Assembly: GCF_000024205.1 (NCBI RefSeq)
Contig: NC_013216.1
Span: 1,178,001 to 1,242,000, forward strand
Length of the DNA stretch: 64,000 bases
From: Desulfofarcimen acetoxidans DSM 771
GTDB taxonomy: Bacteria > Bacillota > Desulfotomaculia > Desulfotomaculales > Desulfofarciminaceae
Reading direction: 5' to 3'
Shown here: one piece after another, positions 45,274-54,677 of the stretch
Layout of the letters: each line of letters opens with the position of its first letter
How positions within the stretch are numbered: the stretch's first letter is position 1
Position numbers and translations under genes: made by a program
Notes under the pieces: model-generated
Database searches by the model: none
The model's input: the letters and a program-made list of their open reading frames with translations, nothing else
What the model was told of the DNA's origin: nothing

Positions 45274-46080
45274 ATGGATATCTCGGTATTAAGTATAAAT
45301 AAACTAAAGAGTGTTTTATCTGACAATTCTAAACCGGATGAGTCATTATTGCAGGCAATGTCTGGGGATAACAGGGCCGGTGTCCGAAAGTTATATGAAC
45401 AGTGGTTGCTTAAGCGACAAAAAAATGAAGCTGAGAAGAGTAGGATTGAGAAGTTGTATGAGCAAGAGTCTAAATACCGATCAAAAGGTTTTGGCTTGAT
45501 TGCAGGTGTTGATGAGGCCGGTCGTGGCCCGTTAGCCGGCCCGGTAGTGGCTGCGGCGGTTATTTTGCCTGAGAATGCCTGCTTGCCTGGTTTAAATGAT
45601 TCTAAAAAACTTCCGGTTTCAGCCAGGGAGCGTTTATTTGTTGCAATTAAGCCAATTGCTCTGAGTTGGGCTGTGGGTATGGCATCGGTTGAGGAAATAT
45701 GCGAGTTGAATATTTTGCAGGCAAGTCTTCTGGCAATGTGCCGGTCTGTTGATTCCTTAAAAGTTAAACCTGATTTTGTTTTGGTTGACGGGCCGAATGG
45801 ATTAAATTTACCTTTACCGCAATATTCTCTGGTTAAGGGAGATACCTTAAGTGCTTCAATAGCGTCAGCCTCAATTCTGGCCAAGGTAACCAGGGATAAG
45901 ATTATGTTGGAGTATCATGATGAATTTCCCGAATACGGTTTTGACAGGCATAAAGGTTATCCCACTGTTGAGCACCTGCGGGCTTTAACCAGATACGGTC
46001 CGTGCAGAATTCATCGCAGAGATTTTAAACCGGTCAAGGATTTTGATCAACTGTTGTCGAATAGTTTATCAGTCGAATAA
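45274..46080 (+). CDS. rnhB: Ribonuclease HII
   Basis: A 268-residue RNase HII that removes RNA from RNA-DNA hybrids and single ribonucleotides. The catalytic domain starts at about 73 with IAGVDEAGRGPLAGPVVAAA (DE pair), followed by NDSKKLP and VDGPN. The 70-residue helical N-terminal extension is also present in the Bacillus enzyme. ATG after AGAGGT. 129 bp after rbgA. Confidence 0.96.
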   Translation: MDISVLSINKLKSVLSDNSKPDESLLQAMSGDNRAGVRKLYEQWLLKRQKNEAEKSRIEKLYEQESKYRSKGFGLIAGVDEAGRGPLAGPVVAAAVILPENACLPGLNDSKKLPVSARERLFVAIKPIALSWAVGMASVEEICELNILQASLLAMCRSVDSLKVKPDFVLVDGPNGLNLPLPQYSLVKGDTLSASIASASILAKVTRDKIMLEYHDEFPEYGFDRHKGYPTVEHLRALTRYGPCRIHRRDFKPVKDFDQLLSNSLSVE

Positions 46081-46116
46081 TTATTCGAGTAGTGTCATAT
46101 AACATTGGCTTATATG

Positions 46117-46225
46117 CTGCCTGAATAGTTTTTTTATGTGTCTATATTTTAGGGGTATTAGTATGTCCTTACTGTCCATGATAGTGGACTGTGTTGCCAA
46201 CGGAGACATACTCAGGCAGTATTAA
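46117..46225 (+). ncRNA. Candidate structured leader of the nuo operon with a 20-codon ORF
   Basis: CTGCCTGA (46117-46124) and AGTATGTC (46160-46167) pair consecutively with GACATACT (46205-46212) and TCAGGCAG (46212-46219); inside, GTCCA (46174) pairs with TGGAC (46185). The second arm contains the ATG of a 20-codon frame (46163-46225, MSLLSMIVDCVANGDILRQY) with AGGGG 7 bp upstream. It may be a leader peptide or chance. Function unknown. Confidence 0.4.
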
Positions 46226-46266
46226 GAATATATTTTTAAAATAAATTTTATGAAAGGGGGGAAATT

Positions 46267-46623
46267 ATGCTTACAGATGGAGGTGCTATAGCCATTTTCT
46301 TGATTGTTGGAATTATTTTTGGTGCCGGTGGTATAGCAACCAGTTTTCTCATTCACCCCAGAAGAAAAAACCCGGTGAAGTTTGAACCGTATGAGTGCGG
46401 GGTGAAAACTATCGGGTCCAGTTGGGTCCAGTTTAAGGTTCAGTATTTTGTTTATGCTTTGTTGTTTGTTATTTTCGACGTGGAAACAATTTACCTTTAT
46501 CCCTGGGCAGTGAAGTTTCAGAGCCTGGGCATGTTTGCTTTTGTTGAAATGATTATTTTCATCTTTATACTGGTGCTAGGTCTGTGGTACGCCTGGAAGG
46601 AAGGAGCGTTAGAATGGAGTTAA
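46267..46623 (+). CDS. nuoA: NADH-quinone oxidoreductase subunit A
   Basis: A 118-residue membrane subunit with three hydrophobic segments and the conserved [10 protein letters not shown] loop and [13 protein letters not shown]. First gene of an 11-gene complex I-like operon (A, B, C, D, H-N) with no E, F or G. ATG after AAAGGGGGG. Overlaps nuoB by 10 bp. Confidence 0.97.
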   Translation: MLTDGGAIAIFLIVGIIFGAGGIATSFLIHPRRKNPVKFEPYECGVKTIGSSWVQFKVQYFVYALLFVIFDVETIYLYPWAVKFQSLGMFAFVEMIIFIFILVLGLWYAWKEGALEWS

Positions 46624-47141
46624 ATAATAGTCACCCCATCGAGGAGTTGACCAAAGACCCGGTTATTGTTAACGAAGTTAGAAGGCTTGTTCAAATAGGG
46701 CCGCTGGAAAAAATACTCAACCTGGCCCGTGCCCATTCTATGTGGCCTATGGCATTTGGTTTGGCATGCTGTGCCATTGAGGCTTTAATGGGTGCTACCG
46801 GTCCCCGTTATGACTTGGCGCGTTTCGGTTACGAAGTTTTACGCCCGTCGCCGCGACAGGCAGATGTTATGGTAGTGGCAGGTACTATTACAAGAAAATC
46901 GGCCCCCTTTGTTGTGCGTCTTTATGAGCAAATGCCTGACCCCAAGTGGGTTATTGCCGTGGGTAGTTGTGCCATCTCCGGCGGGCCGTTTGTAGACTCA
47001 TACTATGTTGTGCCCGGTGCTGACAAGTTGATTCCGGTGGATGTTTATGTTCCCGGTTGCCCGCCCCGCCCGGAAGCTGTTATTGACGGGTTTATTATGC
47101 TGAAGAATAAGATTCTCAATCCTAAGGTGGTGACGAGCTAG
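46614..47141 (+). CDS. nuoB: NADH-quinone oxidoreductase subunit B
   Basis: A 175-residue peripheral-arm subunit carrying cluster N2. Ligand cysteines: the tandem CC in FGLACCAIE, one in VGSCAISGG and one in [12 protein letters not shown] 46614 after AAGGAGCG; an upstream GTG at 46584 lies within nuoA. Confidence 0.97.
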   Translation: MELNNSHPIEELTKDPVIVNEVRRLVQIGPLEKILNLARAHSMWPMAFGLACCAIEALMGATGPRYDLARFGYEVLRPSPRQADVMVVAGTITRKSAPFVVRLYEQMPDPKWVIAVGSCAISGGPFVDSYYVVPGADKLIPVDVYVPGCPPRPEAVIDGFIMLKNKILNPKVVTS

Positions 47142-47143
47142 CT

Positions 47144-47668
47144 ATGGAAGAGAAACATCACACCGAGGAAATCGTGGTAGAAGAAACTGCAGTTGAAGAT
47201 GCCGCTGAACAATTGGCAGCATTGGATAGAGTTACTGCAGCTATTGAGGAACTAAAAGGTAAATACCCCCAAATAAGCGTCTCCGAGCAGCAAATTATTA
47301 CTGTTCCCATATATATTTTGTTGGATTTTATGTTTGATCTGAGAGATAATTATGCCTTTGATTTCTTGACTAACGAGACAGCGGTGGATTATCCGGATCA
47401 GCAGAAATTTGAAGTTATATATAATCTAAACTCGACGACTTATCATGATTGCTTGTTTGTGAAAGCCGAGGTTGACCGTGAGAATCCGGAAATACCTTCA
47501 ATATTTCCTGTTTGGGGTGGGGCAAACTGGCAGGAGAGAGAGGTGTATGACCTGCTGGGTATAGTGTTTACCGATCATCCAAACTTAAAGAGAATCCTGC
47601 TGGACGATGCTTTTGACGGGTATCCGCTGCGCAGGGATTTTAAGTGGGAGGTTGCCAGCAGGAAATAA
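47144..47668 (+). CDS. nuoC: NADH-quinone oxidoreductase subunit C
   Basis: A 174-residue 30-kDa-type subunit. The signature WGGANWQEREVYDLLGIVF and HPNLKRILLDD...YPLRRDF is clear. The first 40 residues are a Glu-rich extension (KHHTEEIVVEETAVEDAAEQ), longer than in many relatives. ATG 2 bp after nuoB. Confidence 0.96.
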   Translation: MEEKHHTEEIVVEETAVEDAAEQLAALDRVTAAIEELKGKYPQISVSEQQIITVPIYILLDFMFDLRDNYAFDFLTNETAVDYPDQQKFEVIYNLNSTTYHDCLFVKAEVDRENPEIPSIFPVWGGANWQEREVYDLLGIVFTDHPNLKRILLDDAFDGYPLRRDFKWEVASRK

Positions 47669-47697
47669 CCTGATTTAAGGGATAAGAGGTGTAGCAA

Positions 47698-48801
47698 ATG
47701 TTAAAAACACAAACGTTTTCGCTTAACTTTGGCCCGCAGCACCCCGCCACCCACGGTGTATTTCAAATTTTACTGACCCTTGACGGGGAAACAATTGTTA
47801 AGGCAGAGCCAATTTGCGGCTACCTGCACCGGGGTATTGAAAAACTTGCTGAAGCCCGTACCTACACTCAGGTAATTCCATATACTGACAGGTTGGATTA
47901 CCTGGCGGCGATGCTGATGAATATGGGGTATGTTCAGGCGGTGGAAAAGCTGGCGCAAATAGAGGTGCCGGAGAGAGCTGAATACCTGCGTGTGATAACC
48001 GGCGAACTGTCGCGGTTAACCAGTCACGTTTTGACTACCGGTGTTTATGCACTGGATATCGGCGGTATAACAGGCTTTTTCCTTTGCTTCCGTGAGCGGG
48101 AAAAGATGATGGACTTGTTGGAAGAAATATCTGGCTCTCGCATGACCGTAAGTTACATGCGCATAGGCGGTGTGGCCGATGATGCTCCAGAGGGCTGGCT
48201 GGATAAAGTAGATAAATTCATGGATGAAATGCCGGGTTATATTGATGAATATGACGCATTAATTACCGGCAATGAAATTTTCCAGGCCAGAACCAAGCAT
48301 GTGGGTGTACTTACTCAGGAGCAGGCTATTAGTTACAGTCTGAGTGGTCCGGTTCTTAGGTCTACCGGTGTAAATTATGACTTGCGCAAGGCCCACCCTT
48401 ACAGTATATATGACCGCTTTGATTTTGAGGTGCCTTTAGGGGAGCGGGGAGACTGTTTTGACCGCTACCGTTGTCGTGTATTGGAGATGCGCCAATCGCT
48501 GCGTATTATTAAGCAGGCCATTGAGCAAATCAAAGAAATAGACGGGCCTATTATGGCCAAAGTACCCAAAATGTTTAAGCCACCGAAAGGTGAGGTCTAT
48601 CATGAAATCGAAAGCTCTAAGGGTATCCTGGGTTATAGTGTAGTGAGCGATGGCAGTAACAAACCCTACCGGGTGCATGTAAGACGTCCTTCCTTTATTA
48701 ACCTGGGTTATATTGACGAAATGTGCCGGGGTTGGAAGGTTGCCGATGTAGTAGCAATTTTGGGTAGCATTGATATTGTTTTGGGTGAAGTGGACTGTTA
48801 A
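47698..48801 (+). CDS. nuoD: NADH-quinone oxidoreductase subunit D
   Basis: A 367-residue 49-kDa-type subunit, related to Ni-Fe hydrogenase large subunits but without the Ni-binding cysteines. [14 protein letters not shown] at the N-terminus and [11 protein letters not shown] (quinone-site Tyr region) are typical; ends GEVDC. ATG after AAGAGGTG. Separate from nuoC rather than fused. Confidence 0.97.
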   Translation: MLKTQTFSLNFGPQHPATHGVFQILLTLDGETIVKAEPICGYLHRGIEKLAEARTYTQVIPYTDRLDYLAAMLMNMGYVQAVEKLAQIEVPERAEYLRVITGELSRLTSHVLTTGVYALDIGGITGFFLCFREREKMMDLLEEISGSRMTVSYMRIGGVADDAPEGWLDKVDKFMDEMPGYIDEYDALITGNEIFQARTKHVGVLTQEQAISYSLSGPVLRSTGVNYDLRKAHPYSIYDRFDFEVPLGERGDCFDRYRCRVLEMRQSLRIIKQAIEQIKEIDGPIMAKVPKMFKPPKGEVYHEIESSKGILGYSVVSDGSNKPYRVHVRRPSFINLGYIDEMCRGWKVADVVAILGSIDIVLGEVDC

Positions 48802-48828
48802 GAAAAACAGGTCATAGGGGAGAAGAGT

Positions 48829-49878
48829 ATGGAAAACTTATTCGTTAATATAGCTGACTCGCTCAGCAGCGCTCTAAGCAGTGCTGGAGTCCCCTTGCTG
48901 GTAAACGGTGTAGTATTGACATTGGTAAAGATTGTGGGGATTCTGCTGTTTATCTTACTCAATGCTTTATGGTTGGTATATATGGAGCGTAAAGTATGTG
49001 CTTTTATGCAGGCGAGGATTGGTCCCAATCGGGTTGGGCCGAAAGGTTTACTTCAGTCATTTGCTGATATAGGAAAGTTAATCAGTAAGGAAATTGTAAT
49101 TCCCAAGGATGCAGATAAAATTATCTTTATTTTATCACCTGTTCTAATATTTGCCCCCACTCTAATGGTATACGCGGTTCTGCCTTTTGGTAAGGATATG
49201 GCTGCCATAGATATGAATGTTGGTATGTTTTATTTCTTTGCCGTGGCTTCACTGTCAACGATGCTTTTTTGGATGGGTGGTTGGTCTTCTAATAACAAAT
49301 ACTCCACACTTGGTTCTATGAGGGTAGTTGCGCAGATGGTAAGTTATGAACTTCCCATGGTTCTGGCTCTTCTGGGAGTAGTCATGATCACAGGAACTAT
49401 GAATTTGCAGGATATAGTGGCGTCCCAGGAACATACCTGGTTTATCTTTACCCAGCCTATTGCTGCATTGGTTTATTTTATAGCCGGTGTGGCCGAGTGT
49501 AACCGGACACCTTTCGACCTGGTGGAAGGTGAATCTGAAATTGTTGCCGGTCCCTTTACCGAATATGCCGGCATGACTTTTGCTACTTTCTTCTTAGCTG
49601 AATATGCCAACATAATGTTAATTTGCGGCATGTTTACGGTATGTTTTTTGGGTGGCTGGCATGCACCCTTTGGTTTAACCTTTATACCTTCCTGGATTTG
49701 GTTCTTTTTGAAGATGTATGCCTTGGTATTTATTGTAATGCAGTTCCGCTGGACATACCCGCGTCTCAGGGTTGACCAACTTATGGGTTTTGGTTGGAAG
49801 GTGCTTGTGCCCCTTTCCCTGGCTAACATCTTTATTACTGGTATAGCCGTGAAGATATACCAGGCGTTAGGGTGGTGA
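48829..49878 (+). CDS. nuoH: NADH-quinone oxidoreductase subunit H
   Basis: A 349-residue membrane subunit with about 8 helices that links the peripheral arm to the proton pumps and forms the quinone channel. MERKVCAFMQARIGPNRVGPKG and AECNRTPFDLVEGESEIVAG are diagnostic. ATG after AGGGGAG. Confidence 0.97.
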   Translation: MENLFVNIADSLSSALSSAGVPLLVNGVVLTLVKIVGILLFILLNALWLVYMERKVCAFMQARIGPNRVGPKGLLQSFADIGKLISKEIVIPKDADKIIFILSPVLIFAPTLMVYAVLPFGKDMAAIDMNVGMFYFFAVASLSTMLFWMGGWSSNNKYSTLGSMRVVAQMVSYELPMVLALLGVVMITGTMNLQDIVASQEHTWFIFTQPIAALVYFIAGVAECNRTPFDLVEGESEIVAGPFTEYAGMTFATFFLAEYANIMLICGMFTVCFLGGWHAPFGLTFIPSWIWFFLKMYALVFIVMQFRWTYPRLRVDQLMGFGWKVLVPLSLANIFITGIAVKIYQALGW

Positions 49879-49883
49879 TTTGA

Positions 49884-50366
49884 TTGTTTGGAAGAGGCTT
49901 ATTAAAAGGTCTGCAGGTAACCTGGAAGGAATTTTGGACTCCCAAATTTACTGTGCAATACCCGGAAGAAAAACACCCCGTACCGGCACGTTTTCACGGT
50001 CGTTTTGTATTAGATGCAGACAAGTGTATTGCCTGTAATCTATGTGCCAATGCTTGTCCGAACAGGGTAATTAATATTGTAACTGCCAAGGTAGGCACTA
50101 AGAAATATCTGACTAATTATGTAATGAATATTCAATATTGCCTGTTCTGCGGTCTTTGTGTTGAAGCCTGTAATAAAGATGCCATACATTTTTCAGATGA
50201 TTTTGGCATGACTCAGTATTTTTATAAAAATATTCCCCTGGTACTTGTAGATAGAGTAGCTCCGGAGGCACCTCCGGAAGATGCCGAGTCGAAGGCTCCG
50301 GCAGATGCCACAGATAAAGCTGCCAAAAAGACCGCGGCTGCGAAGGCCAAAGGAACGGAGGGTTGA
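49884..50366 (+). CDS. nuoI: NADH-quinone oxidoreductase subunit I
   Basis: A 160-residue protein with two [4Fe-4S] motifs, CIACNLCANAC and CLFCGLCVEAC, the second followed by Asn rather than the usual Pro. After about residue 125 comes a 35-residue Ala/Lys/Glu-rich tail that is low in complexity and not part of the usual fold. TTG start at 49884 after GGTGGTGA. Conducts electrons to N2. Confidence 0.95.
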   Translation: MFGRGLLKGLQVTWKEFWTPKFTVQYPEEKHPVPARFHGRFVLDADKCIACNLCANACPNRVINIVTAKVGTKKYLTNYVMNIQYCLFCGLCVEACNKDAIHFSDDFGMTQYFYKNIPLVLVDRVAPEAPPEDAESKAPADATDKAAKKTAAAKAKGTEG

Positions 50367-50370
50367 TGAG

Positions 50371-50880
50371 ATGGACAGTATTGTTTCCATAGCCGCCTTT
50401 TATATACTGGCTGCAGTAACCGTTGGTTCAGCTGTTTTAGTGGTTGCATTTAAGAATCTGGTGCACAGTGTGCTGGTACTGGCTATTTCATTTTTAGGTG
50501 TGGCCGGGTTCTATTTAATGTTAAACGCTAGCTTTATTGCTATGGTACAAATTCTGGTTTACGCCGGTGCTGTTTGTATCATGGTTGTTTTCGGTATTAT
50601 GCTTACCCAGCAGGGTGGTATGTCAGGCAGCAACGGCTTTAATAAGCAGATTTTCGCTTCCGGTGGTGTGGTTGCCCTGCTGATAGCTGTAATTGCTTAT
50701 TTGGGTGTTAATGCCGGCGAATGGCAGATCAGTGCTAAGCAGGTTCCTCACGATACGGTAGGCAACATTGCTGTATTGATGCTCAGTAAGTACATGATAC
50801 CTTTTGAAGTAGCAGCCTTGCTTTTATTGGTTGCACTTATTGGAGCAGTTGTTTTGGCTAAGGAGGTGAAGGCCAAATGA
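50371..50880 (+). CDS. nuoJ: NADH-quinone oxidoreductase subunit J
   Basis: A 169-residue membrane subunit with five hydrophobic helices; LVYAGAVCIMVVFGIML is the conserved TM3 pi-bulge region. ATG 50371 after GGAGGG; an upstream start at 50281 would lie within nuoI. Stop overlaps nuoK ATG (ATGA). Confidence 0.95.
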   Translation: MDSIVSIAAFYILAAVTVGSAVLVVAFKNLVHSVLVLAISFLGVAGFYLMLNASFIAMVQILVYAGAVCIMVVFGIMLTQQGGMSGSNGFNKQIFASGGVVALLIAVIAYLGVNAGEWQISAKQVPHDTVGNIAVLMLSKYMIPFEVAALLLLVALIGAVVLAKEVKAK

Positions 50881-51197
50881 CATTAGGACCAATAGGACCT
50901 TCTCATTATATTGTTTTGTCGGCCATTCTCTTTAGCGTAGGTTTATTTGGTGTTTTAGTTAAACGAAATGCCGTTTCAGTGTTGATTTGTATTGAATTAA
51001 TGCTAAATGCGGTCAATTTGAATCTAATTGCCTTCAGTAAGTATATTACCCCGACAGAATTTATCGGTCAAATATTTGCAATATTTGTCATCACTGTTGC
51101 TGCGGCTGAGGTAGGGGTAGGATTGGCGATTATTATATCCATCTACCGGAATAAGCTTACTGTTAATTTGGATGATTTTGATTGGCTTAAATGGTAG
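50877..51197 (+). CDS. nuoK: NADH-quinone oxidoreductase subunit K
   Basis: A 106-residue, three-helix subunit. Conserved membrane Glu residues lie in CIELMLNAVNLNL and AAAEVGVGLAI, part of the proton path. ATG overlaps the nuoJ stop by 4 bp, after AAGGAGGTG. Confidence 0.97.
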   Translation: MTLGPIGPSHYIVLSAILFSVGLFGVLVKRNAVSVLICIELMLNAVNLNLIAFSKYITPTEFIGQIFAIFVITVAAAEVGVGLAIIISIYRNKLTVNLDDFDWLKW

Positions 51198-51231
51198 TAT
51201 TTCGATTATGAAGGTGGGTGTAGAATAGCGT

Positions 51232-53160
51232 ATGGTAGAATTTGCTATGCATAATGCCTGGTTGGTCCCACTCCTACCGGCAATCGCCTTTCTGATAATT
51301 GTATTTTTGACGCGGCCATGGCAAAGGCTCAGTTCTTTAGTATGTATTGCCGGTATGGTCGGGGCGTTTGTTTTTGCTGCTTTAGCTGCTTACGGAGTGT
51401 TTACCAATGAGGAATTCACAAAACATTCAATGGTCTATGCTACCCGCTGGTTTTCCATGCCGGGATTGCATATTGACTTCGGTATTCAGTTAGACCCGAC
51501 ATCGGCCATGATGATGTTCATGGTTTCAATGGTGTCTACGTTGATCTTTATTTATGCTACTGGGTATATGGAGGGCGATCCTGGTTATTCTACTTTCTTT
51601 GCTTATGTTTCGCTGTTTGGAGCCTCCATGCTCGGTTTGGTGCTTTCCAGCAATCTTCTGCAAATGTTTATCTTTTGGGAGTTAGTCGGTCTTTGCTCAT
51701 ACCTGTTAATCGGCTTCTTTACACATAAGGTGTCAGCTCGTGAGGCTGCCAAAAAGGCTTTTGTAACTTGTCGTATAGCAGACTTCTGTTTGTTGCTGGG
51801 CTTGCTGTCGATACAGATAGTTTTCGGAACCCTGGATATGGTTAAGCTGGCTGAGATTATACCTAATTTTAGAGCCTATACTTCCGAAGGTATTCTGGTT
51901 ATGATCGCAGTTCTTGTCTTTATCGGACCTGTCGGTAAATCAGGCCAGTTTCCGTTGCATGTGTGGTTGCCGGATGCTATGGAAGGACCTACACCGGTCA
52001 GCGCGTTAATCCATGCTGCCACCATGGTTGTAGCAGGTGTTTACCTTGTCGGCAGAACCATGTTTTTGTTTGAGCAGGTTCCTTCCGTGATGGAGTTGGT
52101 AGCCTTTACAGGCGCTTTTACAGCACTTTTTGCAGCTTCAATTGCTCTTACTCAAAGAGAAATAAAACGTATACTGGCTTATTCAACTGTCAGTCAGTTA
52201 GGTTACATGGTGCTGGCATTAGGTGTCGGCAGTTTATCAGCCAGTATGTTTCATCTGTGGACTCACGCATTCTTTAAGGCCCTCATGTTTATGGGTGCAG
52301 GCAGTGTGCTGCATGCCCTGCATCACAAGGCTGATGTTTGGGAAATGGGCGGTTTGTTAAAGAAAATGCCTATTACCGGTTGGACTTTTGTTGTTGGTGG
52401 CGTAGCGATTGCCGGTATTCCACCTTTTGCAGGGTTTTGGAGTAAGGACGAAATTTTAGCCGTTACTCTTGATTCCGGCCATACCCTCCTCTTCTTGATG
52501 GCTGCTTTAACCGCCTTTATGACAGCCTTTTATATGTGGAGATTGATTTTTTTGGCTTTCTTCGGTGCAGAAAAGCCGGAAAACCATCCGCACGAGTCTC
52601 CCTGGAATATGACCCTGCCCCTGGTTGTTCTGGCAGGTCTGGCTACGGTTGGCGGTTTAATGGGTACCCCGTGGAAAAACTACTGGGGTGAGTGGATATT
52701 CTTTAGTGGATCTCATATTCATGCTCATCACGGTGAGCCCAACTATATGGTTATGATAGGATCGGTCGTGCTGGCCTTGTGCGGTATCGGCCTGGCTTAC
52801 AGGCTTTATCTTGCTGATTCTGAAAAAGCAACCGCTAAGGAATTGGCCAGACGTTTCTCCGGTTTGCATGCTTTGTCCTATAATAAGTTCTATGTTGATG
52901 AGCTATATCTCTGGATTAACCATAATTTGGTTGACGGAGCGGCAAAAGTCTTTTACCTGTTTGATTTGTTTATAGTTGACGGGTTTATCAATGCCTTGGG
53001 AGCAATAACCAAGCTGGCAGGCGATGGTTTCCGGATATTCCAAACAGGTAGAATGCAGAACTACGTGTTGATATTTTTCCTGGGAGTGCTGGTAATTGCC
53101 ATTGTTATGGCTTTTAGCAACCCCTCATCAGCCGGCCTGATCCTGGGAGGTGTTAAATAA
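51232..53160 (+). CDS. nuoL: NADH-quinone oxidoreductase subunit L
   Basis: A 642-residue antiporter-like proton pump with about 15-16 helices and the C-terminal lateral helix. Conserved FIFWELVGLCSYLLIGFF (Glu), GKSGQFPLHVWLPDAMEGPTPVSA written in parts as GKSGQFPLHVW and PDAMEGPTPVSA (Lys), and THAFFKALMFMGAG. Stop overlaps the nuoM ATG (TAATG). Confidence 0.97.
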   Translation: MVEFAMHNAWLVPLLPAIAFLIIVFLTRPWQRLSSLVCIAGMVGAFVFAALAAYGVFTNEEFTKHSMVYATRWFSMPGLHIDFGIQLDPTSAMMMFMVSMVSTLIFIYATGYMEGDPGYSTFFAYVSLFGASMLGLVLSSNLLQMFIFWELVGLCSYLLIGFFTHKVSAREAAKKAFVTCRIADFCLLLGLLSIQIVFGTLDMVKLAEIIPNFRAYTSEGILVMIAVLVFIGPVGKSGQFPLHVWLPDAMEGPTPVSALIHAATMVVAGVYLVGRTMFLFEQVPSVMELVAFTGAFTALFAASIALTQREIKRILAYSTVSQLGYMVLALGVGSLSASMFHLWTHAFFKALMFMGAGSVLHALHHKADVWEMGGLLKKMPITGWTFVVGGVAIAGIPPFAGFWSKDEILAVTLDSGHTLLFLMAALTAFMTAFYMWRLIFLAFFGAEKPENHPHESPWNMTLPLVVLAGLATVGGLMGTPWKNYWGEWIFFSGSHIHAHHGEPNYMVMIGSVVLALCGIGLAYRLYLADSEKATAKELARRFSGLHALSYNKFYVDELYLWINHNLVDGAAKVFYLFDLFIVDGFINALGAITKLAGDGFRIFQTGRMQNYVLIFFLGVLVIAIVMAFSNPSSAGLILGGVK

Positions 53161-54677
53161 TGGAATCTCCGCTTTTGTTGGTTGCCTTGCTGGCGCCTAT
53201 GATAGCTGCGCTGATTATTGTATTCATACCTAAAAATGAACATGGTACAGTAAAAGCTGTTGCTGCCTTAGGGACCTTTGTTTCACTGGTTATCAGCGTG
53301 TTAGTATATTTCGGGTATAACCAGACTCTTGGCGGTGTTCAGTATGTGTTCCGTATTCAGGATTGGATTAAAGATTTGGGTGTCAGCTTTTATCTGGGGG
53401 TAGACGGGATTAGTTTACCAATGCTTCTTCTGACTAACCTGATCGGTTTTTCATCAATTTTTGCATCCTGGAGCATAAAAGATCGCTCGAAGGAGTTCTT
53501 TATACTTCTTCTGGTGCTGATTGCCGGTGTTATGGGTACATTTGTCGCACAGGATTTATTCATCTTCCTGTTATTCTATGAAGTTGTGGTAATACCCATT
53601 TATATTTTGGTTATTATCTGGGGTAGCACCAAGCGTGTAACCAAGGAATATGCAGCTATGAAGCTGACAATCTACCTGTTAATCGGTAGTGCGTTTCTTC
53701 TGGTTGGCGTAATTGCTTTATTTATGAAGTCGATTGTTATTACAGGTGCGCCTGACTTTAGTATTGCCGGGTTAAGTATGGCGGCGCAGCAGTTATCACC
53801 CTTTGATCAAATATGGTTGTTTGCTTTGATGCTTTTTGGTTTCGGTTCATTAATATCCATGTGGCCTTTCCATTCCTGGTCACCTGATGGTTATGCGGGT
53901 GCTCCTACAGCTGTCAGTATGATTCACGCAGGTGTATTGAAGAAAATCGGTGGTTACGGTTTAATTAAGATTGCTCTTTTTGCCTTACCGATAGGTGCAA
54001 AATTCTGGGCTCCCTATATTGCTATCATGGGTGTAGCCGGTGTTGCATATGCAGCTATGGGTGCTCTGGCACAAAAGGATTTAAAGTATGTTGTCGGTTA
54101 CTCCAGTGTTAGTCACATGGGTTATGTTCTGTTAGGGGTAGCTTCGTTAAATATCATAGGTGTAAACGGCGCTGTAGCCAACATGTTCGGTCACGGTGTT
54201 ATGGCTGCTCTCTTCTTTTCTATGATCGGTTTTATCTATGAAAAAACTCATACTCGTTGGATTCCGGATTTAGGCGGTTTAGCCCGACAGACTCCGCGAC
54301 TGGCAGTTGGTTTTATGATGGCTGCTATGGCCTCTCTGGGGCTTCCGGGGCTAGTAAGCTTTATTCCTGAATTCACCATCTTTGTTGGTAGTTTTAAGGT
54401 ATTCGGGGGTCTGGCTGTAATTGCTATTGCAGGTATTATTATTACTGCTCTGTATGTACTGCGTGCCGGTGCCAATACCTTGTTTGGACCACCGCGGCCT
54501 GAATACAATCACCTGCAGGATATTAAAGGTGTTGAATTAGTACCGTTGGTAGTGCTGGGTTTTGTTCTGGTACTGGGCGGTTTCTTACCCTCCCTGCTTT
54601 TTGATATGATTAACAGTGGCGTTGTTCCTTTAATGACCGGTATTGACAGCGTCCTGCAGATTGGAGGGAATTTCTAG
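53160..54677 (+). CDS. nuoM: NADH-quinone oxidoreductase subunit M
   Basis: A 505-residue proton-pumping subunit, about 14 helices. LFYEVVVIPIYILV carries the conserved Glu, and WPFHSWSPDGYAGAPTAVS the central loop. Stop TAG overlaps the nuoN GTG. Confidence 0.97.
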   Translation: MESPLLLVALLAPMIAALIIVFIPKNEHGTVKAVAALGTFVSLVISVLVYFGYNQTLGGVQYVFRIQDWIKDLGVSFYLGVDGISLPMLLLTNLIGFSSIFASWSIKDRSKEFFILLLVLIAGVMGTFVAQDLFIFLLFYEVVVIPIYILVIIWGSTKRVTKEYAAMKLTIYLLIGSAFLLVGVIALFMKSIVITGAPDFSIAGLSMAAQQLSPFDQIWLFALMLFGFGSLISMWPFHSWSPDGYAGAPTAVSMIHAGVLKKIGGYGLIKIALFALPIGAKFWAPYIAIMGVAGVAYAAMGALAQKDLKYVVGYSSVSHMGYVLLGVASLNIIGVNGAVANMFGHGVMAALFFSMIGFIYEKTHTRWIPDLGGLARQTPRLAVGFMMAAMASLGLPGLVSFIPEFTIFVGSFKVFGGLAVIAIAGIIITALYVLRAGANTLFGPPRPEYNHLQDIKGVELVPLVVLGFVLVLGGFLPSLLFDMINSGVVPLMTGIDSVLQIGGNF

